From an uncultured Pseudomonadota bacterium (lineage in GTDB: Bacteria > Pseudomonadota > Gammaproteobacteria > Methylococcales > Methylomonadaceae), in assembly GCA_903870545.1 (NCBI GenBank), contig CAIQDI010000010.1:1-64000 (forward strand): a DNA stretch of 64,000 bases. Direction: 5' to 3'. Each line of letters starts with the position of its first letter. Positions within the stretch are counted from its first letter, which is position 1. This document shows positions 28,450 to 38,833 of this stretch, piece by piece. A model generated the notes under the pieces. That model ran no database searches. It was not told the origin of the DNA and saw only the letters and a list, made by a program, of their open reading frames with translations. The position numbers and the translations under genes are program-made.

Positions 28450-29754
28450 TTAGAAATACTTAAATAACGACATACTTTGCACTTTCGCATACGATTGTTG
28501 TGCGGCTTGCAGTGACAATTGTTGTGCATTCAAATTGGTAATCGCGGTAGCGTAATCTAAATCCGCGACTTCCGACAATGCCGTTTTGGTGTTGATAATA
28601 AAGTCTTGATTGGTTAACTTTTGTTTATCGAGCGCATTTTGTCGTGCGCCGATATTTGAGCGAACAGTCGAAACTTGCACAAGCGCGTTATCCAATTCTT
28701 GCAACGTTTCCAACGTCGGTTTGTCGGCTCTCAATTCGTCAGAAAAGTTTTTAACCGCGTCGAAAAGTGATTTGCCCGTTGCCGTCGAAACAAAAACCGC
28801 TGTGCCAGTATCGCCATCGGTTATGGTACGCGCGGAACCAACTTGAATCGATCGTTGTGTATTTGAACCAAAATAAGTAAAAGCAGTCGGAATATTTCCA
28901 TCCGTTGTTGTCGTTGCGGATTGTGCTTCGACGACCGTTCCCGATCCTGCTAATGTACCATCTTCGGTTATACCGCCTGAATAACTCACATTGAATCGCC
29001 ATGACGTACTATCACCCGCCGACATCACTACTTTTACTTTTGCACCAGCAGGGATTTCGGAACTCGGAATACTCAATGCGCCTGAGCCTGAAACCAGGCC
29101 ATTCGTACTCGCCATCAATTTATCATTAACATAAACGTCCATTTTATCTGGCACAGTGTCCATGTTGTAGCTAATTTTAAAGTCACCACCCGCTGAACCA
29201 ACCGTATAATTTTTTTCAGTAACGCCCGTTCCACCAATTGCGGCATCCATAAATGTAGTTGGTCGCGTGACAGAAGGCATAACAGCGATTGTCGAATTCG
29301 CATTTTCCATGCTGAATGGCATCACATTGGATTTTATCCCTGCAAAAAGATATTCACCATTTGCATTACGAGTGTTTGCTAAACTAATAAGTTGTTGGTT
29401 TATCTGATCGAATTCGTCAGCAATCGCATTTCGCGCGGTGACTGAATTGCCAGAATCACTCACGCCTTGCAAACCCAATTCTTGTAAGCGTTGAATCGCC
29501 TCAGTAACCGTTGCCAACGTCGTATCTTCCAAACCCAATCTCTGATTTGCAGCTGCGATGTTATCTTGATGTTGCGTCGCTTCGCCAATCGCTTGTTTAA
29601 AACCCAATGAATAGGCAGCGGCGGAAGGATTTTCAGCCGGTGTTAAATACTTTTGACCCGAAGAAACCTTTAATTGCGTTGAGTTTAATTTATTTTGTTG
29701 ATCAAACATCGAATTGATGTTGAATTGTTGCGGATAAGCCGTTGAAATACGCAT
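28450..29754 (-). CDS. flgL: Flagellar hook-filament junction protein FlgL
   Basis: This 434-residue flagellin-like protein starts MRISTAYPQQFN with the conserved N-terminal helix. It ends with the paired C-terminal helix (LNAQQLSLQAAQQSYAKVQSMSLFKYF). The variable central region (about 130-330) is rich in Gly, Thr and Ser. It joins the hook (via FlgK) to the filament and is the last gene of the flg operon. Confidence 0.95.
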   Translation of the reverse strand: MRISTAYPQQFNINSMFDQQNKLNSTQLKVSSGQKYLTPAENPSAAAYSLGFKQAIGEATQHQDNIAAANQRLGLEDTTLATVTEAIQRLQELGLQGVSDSGNSVTARNAIADEFDQINQQLISLANTRNANGEYLFAGIKSNVMPFSMENANSTIAVMPSVTRPTTFMDAAIGGTGVTEKNYTVGSAGGDFKISYNMDTVPDKMDVYVNDKLMASTNGLVSGSGALSIPSSEIPAGAKVKVVMSAGDSTSWRFNVSYSGGITEDGTLAGSGTVVEAQSATTTTDGNIPTAFTYFGSNTQRSIQVGSARTITDGDTGTAVFVSTATGKSLFDAVKNFSDELRADKPTLETLQELDNALVQVSTVRSNIGARQNALDKQKLTNQDFIINTKTALSEVADLDYATAITNLNAQQLSLQAAQQSYAKVQSMSLFKYF

Positions 29755-29763
29755 GATAATCCC

Positions 29764-31392
29764 CTATCGAATTGCGCCAAGCAAGCTATCAAACAAGGTT
29801 CGCGAAATAGCGACCACTTGAGATGACGCTTGATAAGCATTTTGAAATTTAATTAAATTTGCCGCCTCTTCATCCAAATTCACACCGGCAAAATTGGCTC
29901 GCGCTTCCACCGCTTGATTATTTAACGCCTTCTGAGCCGATAAACTGACACTCGCGGCATTTGCTGACGTACCAACTCGTGCGACCATTTGTTGATACGA
30001 CTGACTAAATGTTTTGCTATCGATTAGCGTGCCTTGAGATTCTAAATTCGCTAACGCCAACGCATTCGTGTTATCGCCTTGTGCGGTTGTTGTTGCAGCA
30101 GCAATTTCGTTCGGGTCGGTAATCATGGCGGTGATATTTTTCGCCGATTGATAGGTTGGACGAATGGTAAAACTCGCGGCTCCACTTGGCACCGCTAGTT
30201 CGGTAATGGTCATGCCATCGACGGTTGTCGGCAAACCGCCTGTCGGTAACATAATTTTGGCATTATCCGATAATCGCGTTAAGGAATAAGCCCCCGCGTT
30301 GTAATCCAATTGGTAATCACTGGCGTGTAATTGATTTAACGTCGCTCTGTCAAAAGTTACTTTTAACCCGCCGCCCATGTTGCCGTTATCAGCGTAAACG
30401 GGAATTTCAGTCGGTTGAAAGGTGAACATTTCCTTTCCGGTCGCGCCATTTAAATCAACACCTTGTTTATGAACTTCGTTGAAGGAAATTCCTAAACCAG
30501 CGGCAACCAATCCTAATTGTTGTTGGGCAGGATCTAAAACTTGATCTCGGAATTTCACCGCGCCCGCTAACGAACCGCTGGCAAATTGACTGCTGACATC
30601 GTAGCCATTCATCAACACATTTTTTTGCATCGGGTCGGTGGTTGAACTTCCTAAGGATAATTTAGAACGTGAATCACCGGAAATTAACGCCTGACCTTGT
30701 CCGATAAACACATCGACAGAACCATCGGGACGCGCCAACGTTGAAATATCAATATTTTCAGATAGTTTCGCTAATAATTGGTCGCGTTGATCTAATAATT
30801 CATTGGGGAATTGTGTCGCGCCCCCGCGCGATGCAGCAGCGATTTTGCTGTTTAAATCCGCAATGTTTTGCGTGAAGCTGTTAATGTTATCGACGTTCGT
30901 TTGCATGTACGCATTATTTTGACCGCGCAACGTTTCTAATTGCGTTGAAACACTATTAAATTGCATGGTTAATGTATTCGCTTCCGTGACCATGACTTGT
31001 CGCGCGGGAATTGAGGTGGGATCGCTGGCAACCGTGTTCACGGAATTAAAAAATGATTTCATCGCATTCGCCATACCCGTTTCGGGATTCGCCATCAAAT
31101 TATCGACTTGTGCCGTCATCGATTGAAAGCGATCAGCATTGCCTAACGCCGATGCCGAAGTGCGAATATTATTGCTGATAAATTGATCGTAACTGCGAGT
31201 AACATTGGTGACATTGACACCGTTTCCAATGTAATTACCGCGTATAAACGTGGTGGGAGCGGTTTCTAAATTTGTATTTTGACGGCTATAACCGTCGGTA
31301 TTCACGTTGGCAATGTTATTACTGGTGGTTTGCATGGAGCGTTGAAACGCCATCAATCCGGTCAACGCGGTACCTAAAATTCCACTGGGCAT
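29764..31392 (-). CDS. flgK: Flagellar hook-associated protein 1
   Basis: This 542-residue protein has the rod/hook N-terminal motif (ALTGLMAFQRSMQTTSNNIANVNTDGYSRQ). The C-terminal motif is VNLDEEAANLIKFQNAYQASSQV. It caps the hook and accepts FlgL. The gene lies nine bases upstream of flgL. Length is typical. Confidence 0.96.
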   Translation of the reverse strand: MPSGILGTALTGLMAFQRSMQTTSNNIANVNTDGYSRQNTNLETAPTTFIRGNYIGNGVNVTNVTRSYDQFISNNIRTSASALGNADRFQSMTAQVDNLMANPETGMANAMKSFFNSVNTVASDPTSIPARQVMVTEANTLTMQFNSVSTQLETLRGQNNAYMQTNVDNINSFTQNIADLNSKIAAASRGGATQFPNELLDQRDQLLAKLSENIDISTLARPDGSVDVFIGQGQALISGDSRSKLSLGSSTTDPMQKNVLMNGYDVSSQFASGSLAGAVKFRDQVLDPAQQQLGLVAAGLGISFNEVHKQGVDLNGATGKEMFTFQPTEIPVYADNGNMGGGLKVTFDRATLNQLHASDYQLDYNAGAYSLTRLSDNAKIMLPTGGLPTTVDGMTITELAVPSGAASFTIRPTYQSAKNITAMITDPNEIAAATTTAQGDNTNALALANLESQGTLIDSKTFSQSYQQMVARVGTSANAASVSLSAQKALNNQAVEARANFAGVNLDEEAANLIKFQNAYQASSQVVAISRTLFDSLLGAIR

Positions 31393-31437
31393 AGGAATAA
31401 CCTGTTTCTAAAGTGTTAAAACGACAAATAGCGATGC

Positions 31438-32388
31438 TTATTTCACCGCTACCATTGCTGCATTGTCCGCAAATACATTTAACGCATTACTTTTGTAAAT
31501 GTGCATGACTTTTGCCGCGTAGCTTGGATCAGTTGCGTAGCCCGCTTGCTGTAATTCGCGCATGTATTGTTCAGTATTACCGACTTTGGTTAATGCAGAT
31601 TCGTAACGTGGATTGTTTTTAATAAAGTTCACATAATCGTGAAAACTTTCTTGATACGACGAATAGGCTCTAAAACCCGAACTCATTCTTCGTGCAATCC
31701 CTTGGTCAAATTCGAGAGCCGACACTTGCACTTGTTTACCTTGCCACGCGCGATTTGCTTTGATGTTAAATAAATTGTGACTGCTGGTGCCATCACTATT
31801 TTTAATCACCGCATTTCCCCAACCACTTTCTAATGCGGCTTGCGCTAACAACGCATTGGGATCAATGCCTAAACCTTTTGCAGCTTGTTGAGCAAACGGT
31901 TGCAACTGCCTGACAAAATCAACCGCAGACTGTATCGGCACAGAACGACCATTCTTAAATGGCGTTTCGTCGGAATCGCGTTCAAATACGCCACCGGTCG
32001 CGACCATGCCGTCGGGCGTTTTCACCATTGTGACCGGATTATTCAAATAATCTTCCAAACTTTGCGGCTGTTGATTTTCTGCTTTCGGACTAAGTTGTTT
32101 CACAATTAAATCCGCCAAACCTACACCTGGTTTACCCGCTAAATGTACCGAAAGTTGTTGATCGTACATTTCGTTGTAACTGTCGGATTGACTGCTGTCA
32201 AACGCACCTTCTGCCAATTTCGCCGCCCGCATACCTTTCAAGATATTATTTAAAAATAAGCCTTCAAATTGTTTCGCTACTTTTTGCAACGCGGCGGGCG
32301 TATCGGTTTTAGATTCGACTTTTAATTTTGCAAATTGACTGAAATCGCTGTAAGCCGAGGCATTGGCAGAAGTCGGGGCGTTTAACAT
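31438..32388 (-). CDS. flgJ: Flagellar rod assembly protein / peptidoglycan hydrolase FlgJ
   Basis: This 316-residue protein has an N-terminal rod-capping domain (about 25-110, KQFEGLFLNNILKGMR). Its C-terminal glucosaminidase domain (about 160-305) has ALLAQAALESGWG, where the Glu is catalytic, and later FRAYSSYQESFHDYV. It cuts peptidoglycan to let the rod through. This is the dual-domain form usual in gammaproteobacteria. Confidence 0.95.
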   Translation of the reverse strand: MLNAPTSANASAYSDFSQFAKLKVESKTDTPAALQKVAKQFEGLFLNNILKGMRAAKLAEGAFDSSQSDSYNEMYDQQLSVHLAGKPGVGLADLIVKQLSPKAENQQPQSLEDYLNNPVTMVKTPDGMVATGGVFERDSDETPFKNGRSVPIQSAVDFVRQLQPFAQQAAKGLGIDPNALLAQAALESGWGNAVIKNSDGTSSHNLFNIKANRAWQGKQVQVSALEFDQGIARRMSSGFRAYSSYQESFHDYVNFIKNNPRYESALTKVGNTEQYMRELQQAGYATDPSYAAKVMHIYKSNALNVFADNAAMVAVK

Positions 32389-32397
32389 GGGATTTCC

Positions 32398-33519
32398 TTA
32401 AATTATAATCAGTTCAGCGTGTAATGCGCCTGCCGATTTTAAGGCTTCCAAAATCGCCACCAAATCGCTTGGAGCTGCGCCCACTTGATTTACGGCATTG
32501 ACCAAATCATCCAACGCCACACCTGGTCTAAAGGCAAACATTCTATTTTTTTCTTCTTTCACTTTCACGCTCGATTGTGGCGTGACGGCGGTTTGACCTT
32601 GCGAAAGCGGATTTGGTTGGCTGACGTTCACATTTTCATCAATCGTCACCACCAAACTTCCGTGCGTCACAGCGGCAGGCGACACGCGCACTTTGCTACT
32701 AATCACCACCGTTCCGGTGCGTGAATTCACAATCACTCGCGCGGGGGCTTCGTCCATGTCCAGGGTGACATTTTCAATCACCGACGCAAACATCACTTTT
32801 TGCCCCAAATCGCTCGGCGCATTCACACGCACCGACGTGGCATCAATCGCTTTGGCGGTATTTGCGCCGAGCAATTTGTTAATCGCTTCCGCCATGTGAT
32901 TGGCAGTGGTGAAATCGGCACGGTGTAAATTAAACACCAGCGAATCGCCTTCTGAAAAAGAAGTCGGAACTATTTTTTCAACCAAGGCACCATTCGCAAT
33001 TCGTCCTGCGCTAGGATTATTCACCGTAATACTGGATCCATCTTTGCCCGACGCACTCATTCCGCCCACGACTAAATTACCTTGAGCAATCGCATAAACC
33101 TGACCATCTGCGCCTTTTAGCGGAGTCATTAACAACGAACCGCCGCGCAAACTTTTGGCATCACCGATTGACGACACCGTGACATCAATCGCCATTCCAG
33201 GTTTGGCAAACGCGGGTAATTCCGCTTGAATCGCCACGGTCGCAATGTTTTTTGCTTTTAATTGTTTTAAATCTTCAGGCGATAATGTAATGCCGAAACG
33301 CATTAACATATTGCTCAAACTTTGTTTTGAAGTCGGTGAACTGGTGCTGCTGTCGCCTGATTTATCTAATCCTACGACCAAACCATATCCGACCAGTTGA
33401 TTGACACGAACGCCCTCAATCGACGCAATATCTTTAATGCGTTCCGCTTGTGCTGTCGTCACACAGGCAAACCCTGTCAGCATCAAGATTAAAAATAAAG
33501 CGTGTTGTCGCAGATTCAT
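32398..33519 (-). CDS. flgI: Flagellar P-ring protein
   Basis: This 373-residue protein has a signal peptide ending TAQA (residues 22-25), then [26 protein letters not shown], the signature of FlgI. The C-terminus is [14 protein letters not shown]. It forms the periplasmic P ring around the rod. It lies nine bases upstream of flgJ. Confidence 0.97.
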   Translation of the reverse strand: MNLRQHALFLILMLTGFACVTTAQAERIKDIASIEGVRVNQLVGYGLVVGLDKSGDSSTSSPTSKQSLSNMLMRFGITLSPEDLKQLKAKNIATVAIQAELPAFAKPGMAIDVTVSSIGDAKSLRGGSLLMTPLKGADGQVYAIAQGNLVVGGMSASGKDGSSITVNNPSAGRIANGALVEKIVPTSFSEGDSLVFNLHRADFTTANHMAEAINKLLGANTAKAIDATSVRVNAPSDLGQKVMFASVIENVTLDMDEAPARVIVNSRTGTVVISSKVRVSPAAVTHGSLVVTIDENVNVSQPNPLSQGQTAVTPQSSVKVKEEKNRMFAFRPGVALDDLVNAVNQVGAAPSDLVAILEALKSAGALHAELIII

Positions 33520-33534
33520 GTTATTGCTCGTGTG

Positions 33535-34218
33535 TTAGAAAGGAAACCAAGGACTGTTTAAAGCACGCGACACCCAGCCTTTCGCGCTAGCATCTGCCAT
33601 TGCACCTTCGCCGGTGTACATAAAGGTGGCATCGGCAATTTTACCCGAATCAATAATGTTTGAAGGTGAAATATCGACGGGTCGAACAATGCCCGATAAA
33701 CGTACAAATTCATCGCCTTCATTCAGAGCAACCCGCTTTTCACCGCGAATTTTTAAATTGCCGTTCGGCAACACTTCCACCACCGTCACTGAAATTCGAC
33801 CATTTAAATTATTACTTTGACCGGCATTGCCTTTACCTTTAAAAGATTTTGAAGATTCCATCGACGTTTTCATGTCGCTGCCGAGCAATATCGCGCCTAA
33901 ACCAAATAAGGTTGGCAAACTCACGGAAAGTGAATCATCTTTTGAATCTTGGCTGTTGGCGGCTTTTTTTGATTGGGTATTTTCATTTAAAGAAACAGTT
34001 AACACATCACCGACGCGGCGGGCTGTGTGATCTTCAAACAAACGATTATCATAACCTGCCTGATAAATGCCGCCTGAACTTTGCTGAGGTGGGCGTAAAT
34101 CAGCCGGTGCGACGGGCGCAAATGAAGGTTCCCGCTTCGGTAAAGGCGTATTGCACGCCGTCAAAAAAATCGGCAACAGCACAAAAAATGGAAAAGTGCG
34201 TATTATCATTTTAATCAC
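33535..34218 (-). CDS. flgH: Flagellar L-ring lipoprotein
   Basis: This 227-residue lipoprotein has a signal peptide ending in the lipobox LTAC (Cys22). The family motifs GDVLTVSLNENTQSKK near 67 and RGEKRVALNEGDEFVRLSGIVRP near 160 are present. It forms the outer-membrane L ring. It lies between flgG and flgI with short gaps. Confidence 0.97.
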   Translation of the reverse strand: MIKMIIRTFPFFVLLPIFLTACNTPLPKREPSFAPVAPADLRPPQQSSGGIYQAGYDNRLFEDHTARRVGDVLTVSLNENTQSKKAANSQDSKDDSLSVSLPTLFGLGAILLGSDMKTSMESSKSFKGKGNAGQSNNLNGRISVTVVEVLPNGNLKIRGEKRVALNEGDEFVRLSGIVRPVDISPSNIIDSGKIADATFMYTGEGAMADASAKGWVSRALNSPWFPF

Positions 34219-34221
34219 TCG

Positions 34222-35010
34222 TTACAGATTTTGCGTGATGTAAGACAACATTTGATCGGTGGTTGAAATGGCTTTGGAATTCATTTCGTAAGCGCGTTGC
34301 GTTTCAATCATGCCGACTAATTCTTCCACCACATTCACGTTGGAAGTTTCCAATGAATTTTGCACCAAACTCCCAAATTCACCCAAACCCGGTGTACCAA
34401 TAACCGGTGGGCCACTCGCGCCAGATTCACGGTATAAATTTTCGCCAATCGGTTCTAAACCGGCGAGATTGATAAAATTCGCTGTTTGTAACTGCCCGAC
34501 GTTTGCCGGTTGCGGATTGCCCGATTCTAAAATGGAAACGGTACCGTCTGAACCAATCGTGACACTTAACGCGGTACTCGGAATGGTAATCGCAGGATTT
34601 AAAGGCAAACCGTTTGTCGTCACCAGCTGACCGTTAGAATCTAATTTTAATTGCCCGTCGCGTGTGTAAGTTGTGCTGCCGTCCGGCATGGTGACTTGTA
34701 AAAAGCCGCGTCCGTTAATCGCTACGTCTAAATTATTGCCGGTTTGTTCAACGTTACCTTGAATATGAATTTTTTCGGTCGCCATCGTTTTCACACCGGT
34801 ACCGAGTTGTAAACCGGTCGGTAATTGAGAAGTTTGGGAAGTTTGTGCGCCCACTTGACGCATATTTTGGTACATCAAATCTTGAAACACCGCGCGATCT
34901 TTTTTGAAACCGGTGGTGTTCACGTTCGCCAAGTTGTTGGAAATAACCGCCATGCGGGTTTGTTGAGCATCCAGCCCCGTTTTCGCTACCCATAATGCGC
35001 GTTCTGTCAT
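34222..35010 (-). CDS. flgG: Flagellar distal rod protein
   Basis: This 262-residue protein starts with the rod motif ([19 protein letters not shown], then [17 protein letters not shown]). It ends [27 protein letters not shown], both typical of FlgG. It forms the distal rod. The upstream gap to flgF carries a palindromic repeat. Confidence 0.97.
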   Translation of the reverse strand: MTERALWVAKTGLDAQQTRMAVISNNLANVNTTGFKKDRAVFQDLMYQNMRQVGAQTSQTSQLPTGLQLGTGVKTMATEKIHIQGNVEQTGNNLDVAINGRGFLQVTMPDGSTTYTRDGQLKLDSNGQLVTTNGLPLNPAITIPSTALSVTIGSDGTVSILESGNPQPANVGQLQTANFINLAGLEPIGENLYRESGASGPPVIGTPGLGEFGSLVQNSLETSNVNVVEELVGMIETQRAYEMNSKAISTTDQMLSYITQNL

Positions 35011-35038
35011 GATAATTCTCCGAAAATTATTTTAAATG

Positions 35039-35108
35039 TACGAGCAAATGCGATTCGCCCTTTTCTTAATTATGAGTGTTGGAAGGGCAAATGTGATTTG
35101 CCCTTACG
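35039..35108. repeat. Palindromic repeat element within the flg operon
   Basis: Two imperfect palindromes, ACGAGCAAATGCGATTCGCC (from 35040) and GGGCAAATGTGATTTGCCC (35085-35103), flank about 22 bases. This gives terminal inverted TACG/CGTA ends. The architecture matches the MITE-like copies at 12382 and 43135 but the sequences differ, so it is a relative or a separate family. It occupies the gap between flgF and flgG and would be transcribed with them. Confidence 0.65.
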
Positions 35109-35143
35109 ATGTCTAAATATCAGCACTATCTATGCCACGCAAA

Positions 35144-35884
35144 TTACATTTGTAATAATTTGGCACTTGCCGCTGCATTTTCTTTGGCATTTTTCATGAC
35201 ATTGGTTTGCATTTCAAAATTACGCCCCAGCTCAATCATATCAACCATTGCGCCAATTGCGCTGACGTTGCTGCCTTCAATTACACCTTGAGAAATTTGC
35301 ACGGTGGTATTGTCGGCTTGCGGTTTACCGTCTTTCATATACGCCAAACCATCCGTCCGTTTTTCAACATTTTTCAAATCTGGCTTGATGAGTTTTAGTT
35401 GATCAATCGTCACCAATCCACCGGTAGGCGAGCCGAATGGAATAATACTAATCGTGCCATCACTGCTAATCGATAATTTTTCGGAAGCCGGAATAGTAAT
35501 CGGCTGACCCGCTGAATTTAACAATCGTAAACCTGAACTGGTTTGCAATTCACCGTCGGGAGTCATTTTTAAATCACCCGCGCGAGTGTACGCTTCTTTG
35601 CCTTTGCTATCTTGAACGGCAAAAAAACCTTCGCCATTGATTGCCAAATCTAAATCATTGCCCGTAGTTTGTAGCGGCCCTTGTGAAAAATCCGTCGCTG
35701 CTTTTTCCGTCATCGCAAAAACGCGCGTCGGATAACCGTCACCAAATACCGGCATACTGCGAAATTGTTCTAAATCCGATTTGAAACCGGTGGTTTGCGT
35801 GTTTGCCAAATTGTTGGCATTTGCCGTTTGAGCCAGCAGCGTTTGTGTCGCGCCACTCGAAGCAATAAAAAGACTGCGATCCAT
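35144..35884 (-). CDS. flgF: Flagellar proximal rod protein FlgF
   Basis: This 246-residue rod protein begins MDRSLFIASSGATQTL and contains NNLANTQTTGFKSDLEQFRSMPVFGDG. The C-terminus is DMIELGRNFEMQTNVMKNAKENAAASAKLLQM, as in FlgF. Position between flgE and flgG agrees. Confidence 0.96.
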   Translation of the reverse strand: MDRSLFIASSGATQTLLAQTANANNLANTQTTGFKSDLEQFRSMPVFGDGYPTRVFAMTEKAATDFSQGPLQTTGNDLDLAINGEGFFAVQDSKGKEAYTRAGDLKMTPDGELQTSSGLRLLNSAGQPITIPASEKLSISSDGTISIIPFGSPTGGLVTIDQLKLIKPDLKNVEKRTDGLAYMKDGKPQADNTTVQISQGVIEGSNVSAIGAMVDMIELGRNFEMQTNVMKNAKENAAASAKLLQM

Positions 35885-35948
35885 AAAGTTCTCCTTTTTG
35901 AAGGTAAAATTGTGGATGCGATTTTATTCGCACCCACAAAACTAAAAA

Positions 35949-38090
35949 CTAAATTCTCAAAATCGTGTCAACCAAACTTTTTTCCGTCGTAATCGTTTGC
36001 GAACTCGCTTGATACGCTTGTTGCGCTACAATCAATTTCACTAATTGTTCCGACAAATCCACGTTTGAATTTTCAATCGCTGACGATTGAATCGTGCCAA
36101 AATTGTTGTCGCCGCCTGCCCCATAAATCGGCATGCCAGAATCCGCCGTAGACATCCACGTCGTCGAACCCACTTTTGCTAAATCTTGGTTGCTGGGGAA
36201 ACGCGCCAAGGCAACTTGACCAATCGGCTTTGCAAAACCGTTGCTGTATTTGGCGTACACAATCCCTTTTTTATCCACATCCACACCCGTTAAATTACCA
36301 ACCGGCAAACCGTCTTGTTTTAAATCGTTCACGGTGAAAGGCGTTGAAAACTGCGTGGTATTCGCTAAATCAAGGCTGAAACTCATTGCTTTAACTTTGA
36401 TGTCCGGATTGATTGCTGAAATGTCGATGCCCCCAAAATCAATTTTAGTATTGGGAAATTTAGCCGTCATACCTGGCAATCCCAGAGCTGCCGCCGCTTT
36501 TGCCGCATCTGCGGCGGTAGTCAGCGCATCGGTTGCAATCTGATCCGATGTCGCCCAATCCACTAAGGCAATAGCCGCCACGGCTTCAGCCGACGTTTTA
36601 TTACTCGCCGCCGTTGACATGGCGACGGTGGATGCGTCTACCTCGGTTCTTGCACTTTGTAGCGCAACCGTTACCGGTATCGTGCCATTTGTCGCTACCA
36701 GCGCGATATTGTCAAAATAAAGTTTTGCATCGTCTTGAAGTGCCTGTGCAATCAACAATGGATCTGTCACTGCTGCATCGGGCGTTGCCGGTGTTAAAAT
36801 GGCACCTTGCAATCCACTATTGTAAGCATCCGCCGCATCTTTCTTAGCTTGTGCAGCAACCAGTTTGGCTTGAGCCGAGGTGTCAGCGGCTTGAAATCCT
36901 GCCTGCGTCGCCGCTGTCCCCGTACCTGCGGCAACCGCATCTATCGCTTTTTGAAGATCTGCTGCAGTTAGATCCGCTCTTGTCTGGGCTGCCGTCAAAT
37001 CTGAAGTGGCGGTTTTTAAATCCACAGAGGCTTTGGTGACAACGGCATCGGCAGCCTCACGGGTTGCCTTGGCGAGCTGTGTCGTTGCGGTTGCTGTCCG
37101 TGTAATGGCGGCATTAGACACAACACCTGCCGTCACAGATGCCGCCGCCGCTTTATCCGAGTTAATTTTCGCCAGTGCCGCCGTAGAAACCGCTAAATCA
37201 GCCGTTGTGGCTACTGGTGATACTTTTGATAAATGCCCTTTATCGTCAAAAACGACTCGCGTTGGACTGGTGGTAATCGTTCCCGCTGGTAAAGGTGTCG
37301 CACCGGTAGCGGGAACAGGCGGAATCGCATAAACGTCTTCTTGCACGCCTGGCTGAATACTTCTGCCATCTATAAACGTGTAAACATCCCATTCATTTGG
37401 CACGGCGGTTTTGCAAAAATACGCTGAGGCAATATGCGCGTTACCTAATGAATCGTAAGTGGTAATCGATGTGGTATGCGTGTACGTTTTTGGATCGGGA
37501 ACATAAGGTGCCGTACCCGGTGTTGTATAAGCGAATGGCGTAATGGCGATTTGTGCCGAACCGTTCAAATTCAACTGCATATCGATATTGCCGGTTTCAG
37601 TCGGCGAACCTTGATCGGTGTTAAGTTTCAGCGGTAATTTAACGCCCACGTCGAAACCGTCCGCCACGTTTATTCCCGTTGGTTTGAACGCCAACAAATA
37701 CCGCCCATTATCATCCACAACGTTCCCGACGTTATTCAAATGAAATGCGCCGTTGCGGGTAAAAGAAGTCGCTTCTAGCGGTTTATCGGGCGTTGTCGGG
37801 TCAATGGCATCGCCCATCGCAAAAAAACCTTCACCGCTGAGAGCTAAATCTAACGAGTTGGCGGTGGGTTCGATGTTGCCTTGTTTAAATTGCTGCGCGA
37901 TAGCAGAAACTTTCACGCCTGTTCCGACGGTGCTTTTGCCTACTGCGCCCAAACTACTCACATACACATCACCAAACTGAGCGCGTGATTCTTTAAAACC
38001 AGCGGTTTGTGAGTTCGCAATGTTGTTGCCGGTGACGGATAAGTTGGTGGCGGCAGCTTTTAGACCGCTTAATGCTGTTGAAAAACCCAT
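35949..38090 (-). CDS. flgE: Flagellar hook protein with large alanine-rich insertion
   Basis: This 713-residue hook subunit is far above the usual length of about 400-450. The N-terminal (MGFSTALSGLKAAATNLSVTG) and C-terminal (QLVKLIVAQQAYQASSQTITTEKS) rod/hook motifs are intact, as are the D1/D2 regions up to about residue 292 and from about 545. Residues about 293-543 form an Ala/Thr/Asp-rich block with long helical, coiled-coil-like segments. No other hook protein part resembles it. The reading frame is open throughout, so it is likely functional and displayed on the outer hook surface. Confidence 0.94.
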   Translation of the reverse strand: MGFSTALSGLKAAATNLSVTGNNIANSQTAGFKESRAQFGDVYVSSLGAVGKSTVGTGVKVSAIAQQFKQGNIEPTANSLDLALSGEGFFAMGDAIDPTTPDKPLEATSFTRNGAFHLNNVGNVVDDNGRYLLAFKPTGINVADGFDVGVKLPLKLNTDQGSPTETGNIDMQLNLNGSAQIAITPFAYTTPGTAPYVPDPKTYTHTTSITTYDSLGNAHIASAYFCKTAVPNEWDVYTFIDGRSIQPGVQEDVYAIPPVPATGATPLPAGTITTSPTRVVFDDKGHLSKVSPVATTADLAVSTAALAKINSDKAAAASVTAGVVSNAAITRTATATTQLAKATREAADAVVTKASVDLKTATSDLTAAQTRADLTAADLQKAIDAVAAGTGTAATQAGFQAADTSAQAKLVAAQAKKDAADAYNSGLQGAILTPATPDAAVTDPLLIAQALQDDAKLYFDNIALVATNGTIPVTVALQSARTEVDASTVAMSTAASNKTSAEAVAAIALVDWATSDQIATDALTTAADAAKAAAALGLPGMTAKFPNTKIDFGGIDISAINPDIKVKAMSFSLDLANTTQFSTPFTVNDLKQDGLPVGNLTGVDVDKKGIVYAKYSNGFAKPIGQVALARFPSNQDLAKVGSTTWMSTADSGMPIYGAGGDNNFGTIQSSAIENSNVDLSEQLVKLIVAQQAYQASSQTITTEKSLVDTILRI

Positions 38091-38119
38091 GATGAATGAC
38101 CTCGAAATTAGTTTAAGAA

Positions 38120-38824
38120 TTAAAGAATTTGTTTAACTTGTGCAAAATCTACGCTGCTACCGTCTGCAAGATTTACTTTCATACCAGTTGTTCCATTTGC
38201 CATCACGACGCTGCCCACTCGTGAATTTATATCTGTCGTAAACATCGTGTTTTTGCCATTCACCGGAGCGGAAGCGGCAATTTTGTAAGTACCCGGACTG
38301 GATAATGCGCCTGCGGTGTTGATGCCGTCCCAAGAAAATGGCACATTGCCCGCGCTTTGATTGCCTAAATCAATGGTTTTCACCAATTCACCGGTGGCGG
38401 CGTTGGTCACTAAAATCGTTAAATCGGGCGTGCTGCTGGTCAAATTAACCGTGCCGCTCACGTCGCCGCCCGCCGCCAAAACACCTTGCGTACTGGTCAC
38501 TGTGACATCACGCCCCACCAAACTCGCCGCTTGCAACGCTTGATCCGAGGTAATCGAACTGGCAAAGGTGGCAAATGATTTTTGTAAATCTTGAATGCCC
38601 GACACGGTGCCGAATTGCGCCATTTGTGACAAAAATTCGCCGTTTTGCATCGGATTATTGGGATCTTGATGCGTCATTTGCGTGGTCATTAACTTCAAAA
38701 ACTGATCCTGACCTAACGACGTTTTTTTCTTTGCTGCGGCGGCGGACGCGGCGGCGGCATCGATGGTTGTTTTTGTTAAACCGCTGAACTTATTATCTGT
38801 TGCTGCGCTGCTTGCTACTGCCAT
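38120..38824 (-). CDS. flgD: Flagellar hook capping protein
   Basis: This 234-residue hook scaffolding protein has the N-terminal FlgD motif LGQDQFLKLMTTQMTHQDPNNPMQNGEFLSQMAQF. The C-domain contains FSWDGINTAG near 162. It caps the growing hook. The N-terminal 35 residues are Ala/Ser-rich and probably flexible. Confidence 0.96.
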   Translation of the reverse strand: MAVASSAATDNKFSGLTKTTIDAAAASAAAAKKKTSLGQDQFLKLMTTQMTHQDPNNPMQNGEFLSQMAQFGTVSGIQDLQKSFATFASSITSDQALQAASLVGRDVTVTSTQGVLAAGGDVSGTVNLTSSTPDLTILVTNAATGELVKTIDLGNQSAGNVPFSWDGINTAGALSSPGTYKIAASAPVNGKNTMFTTDINSRVGSVVMANGTTGMKVNLADGSSVDFAQVKQIL

Positions 38825-38833
38825 AAAATTCTC

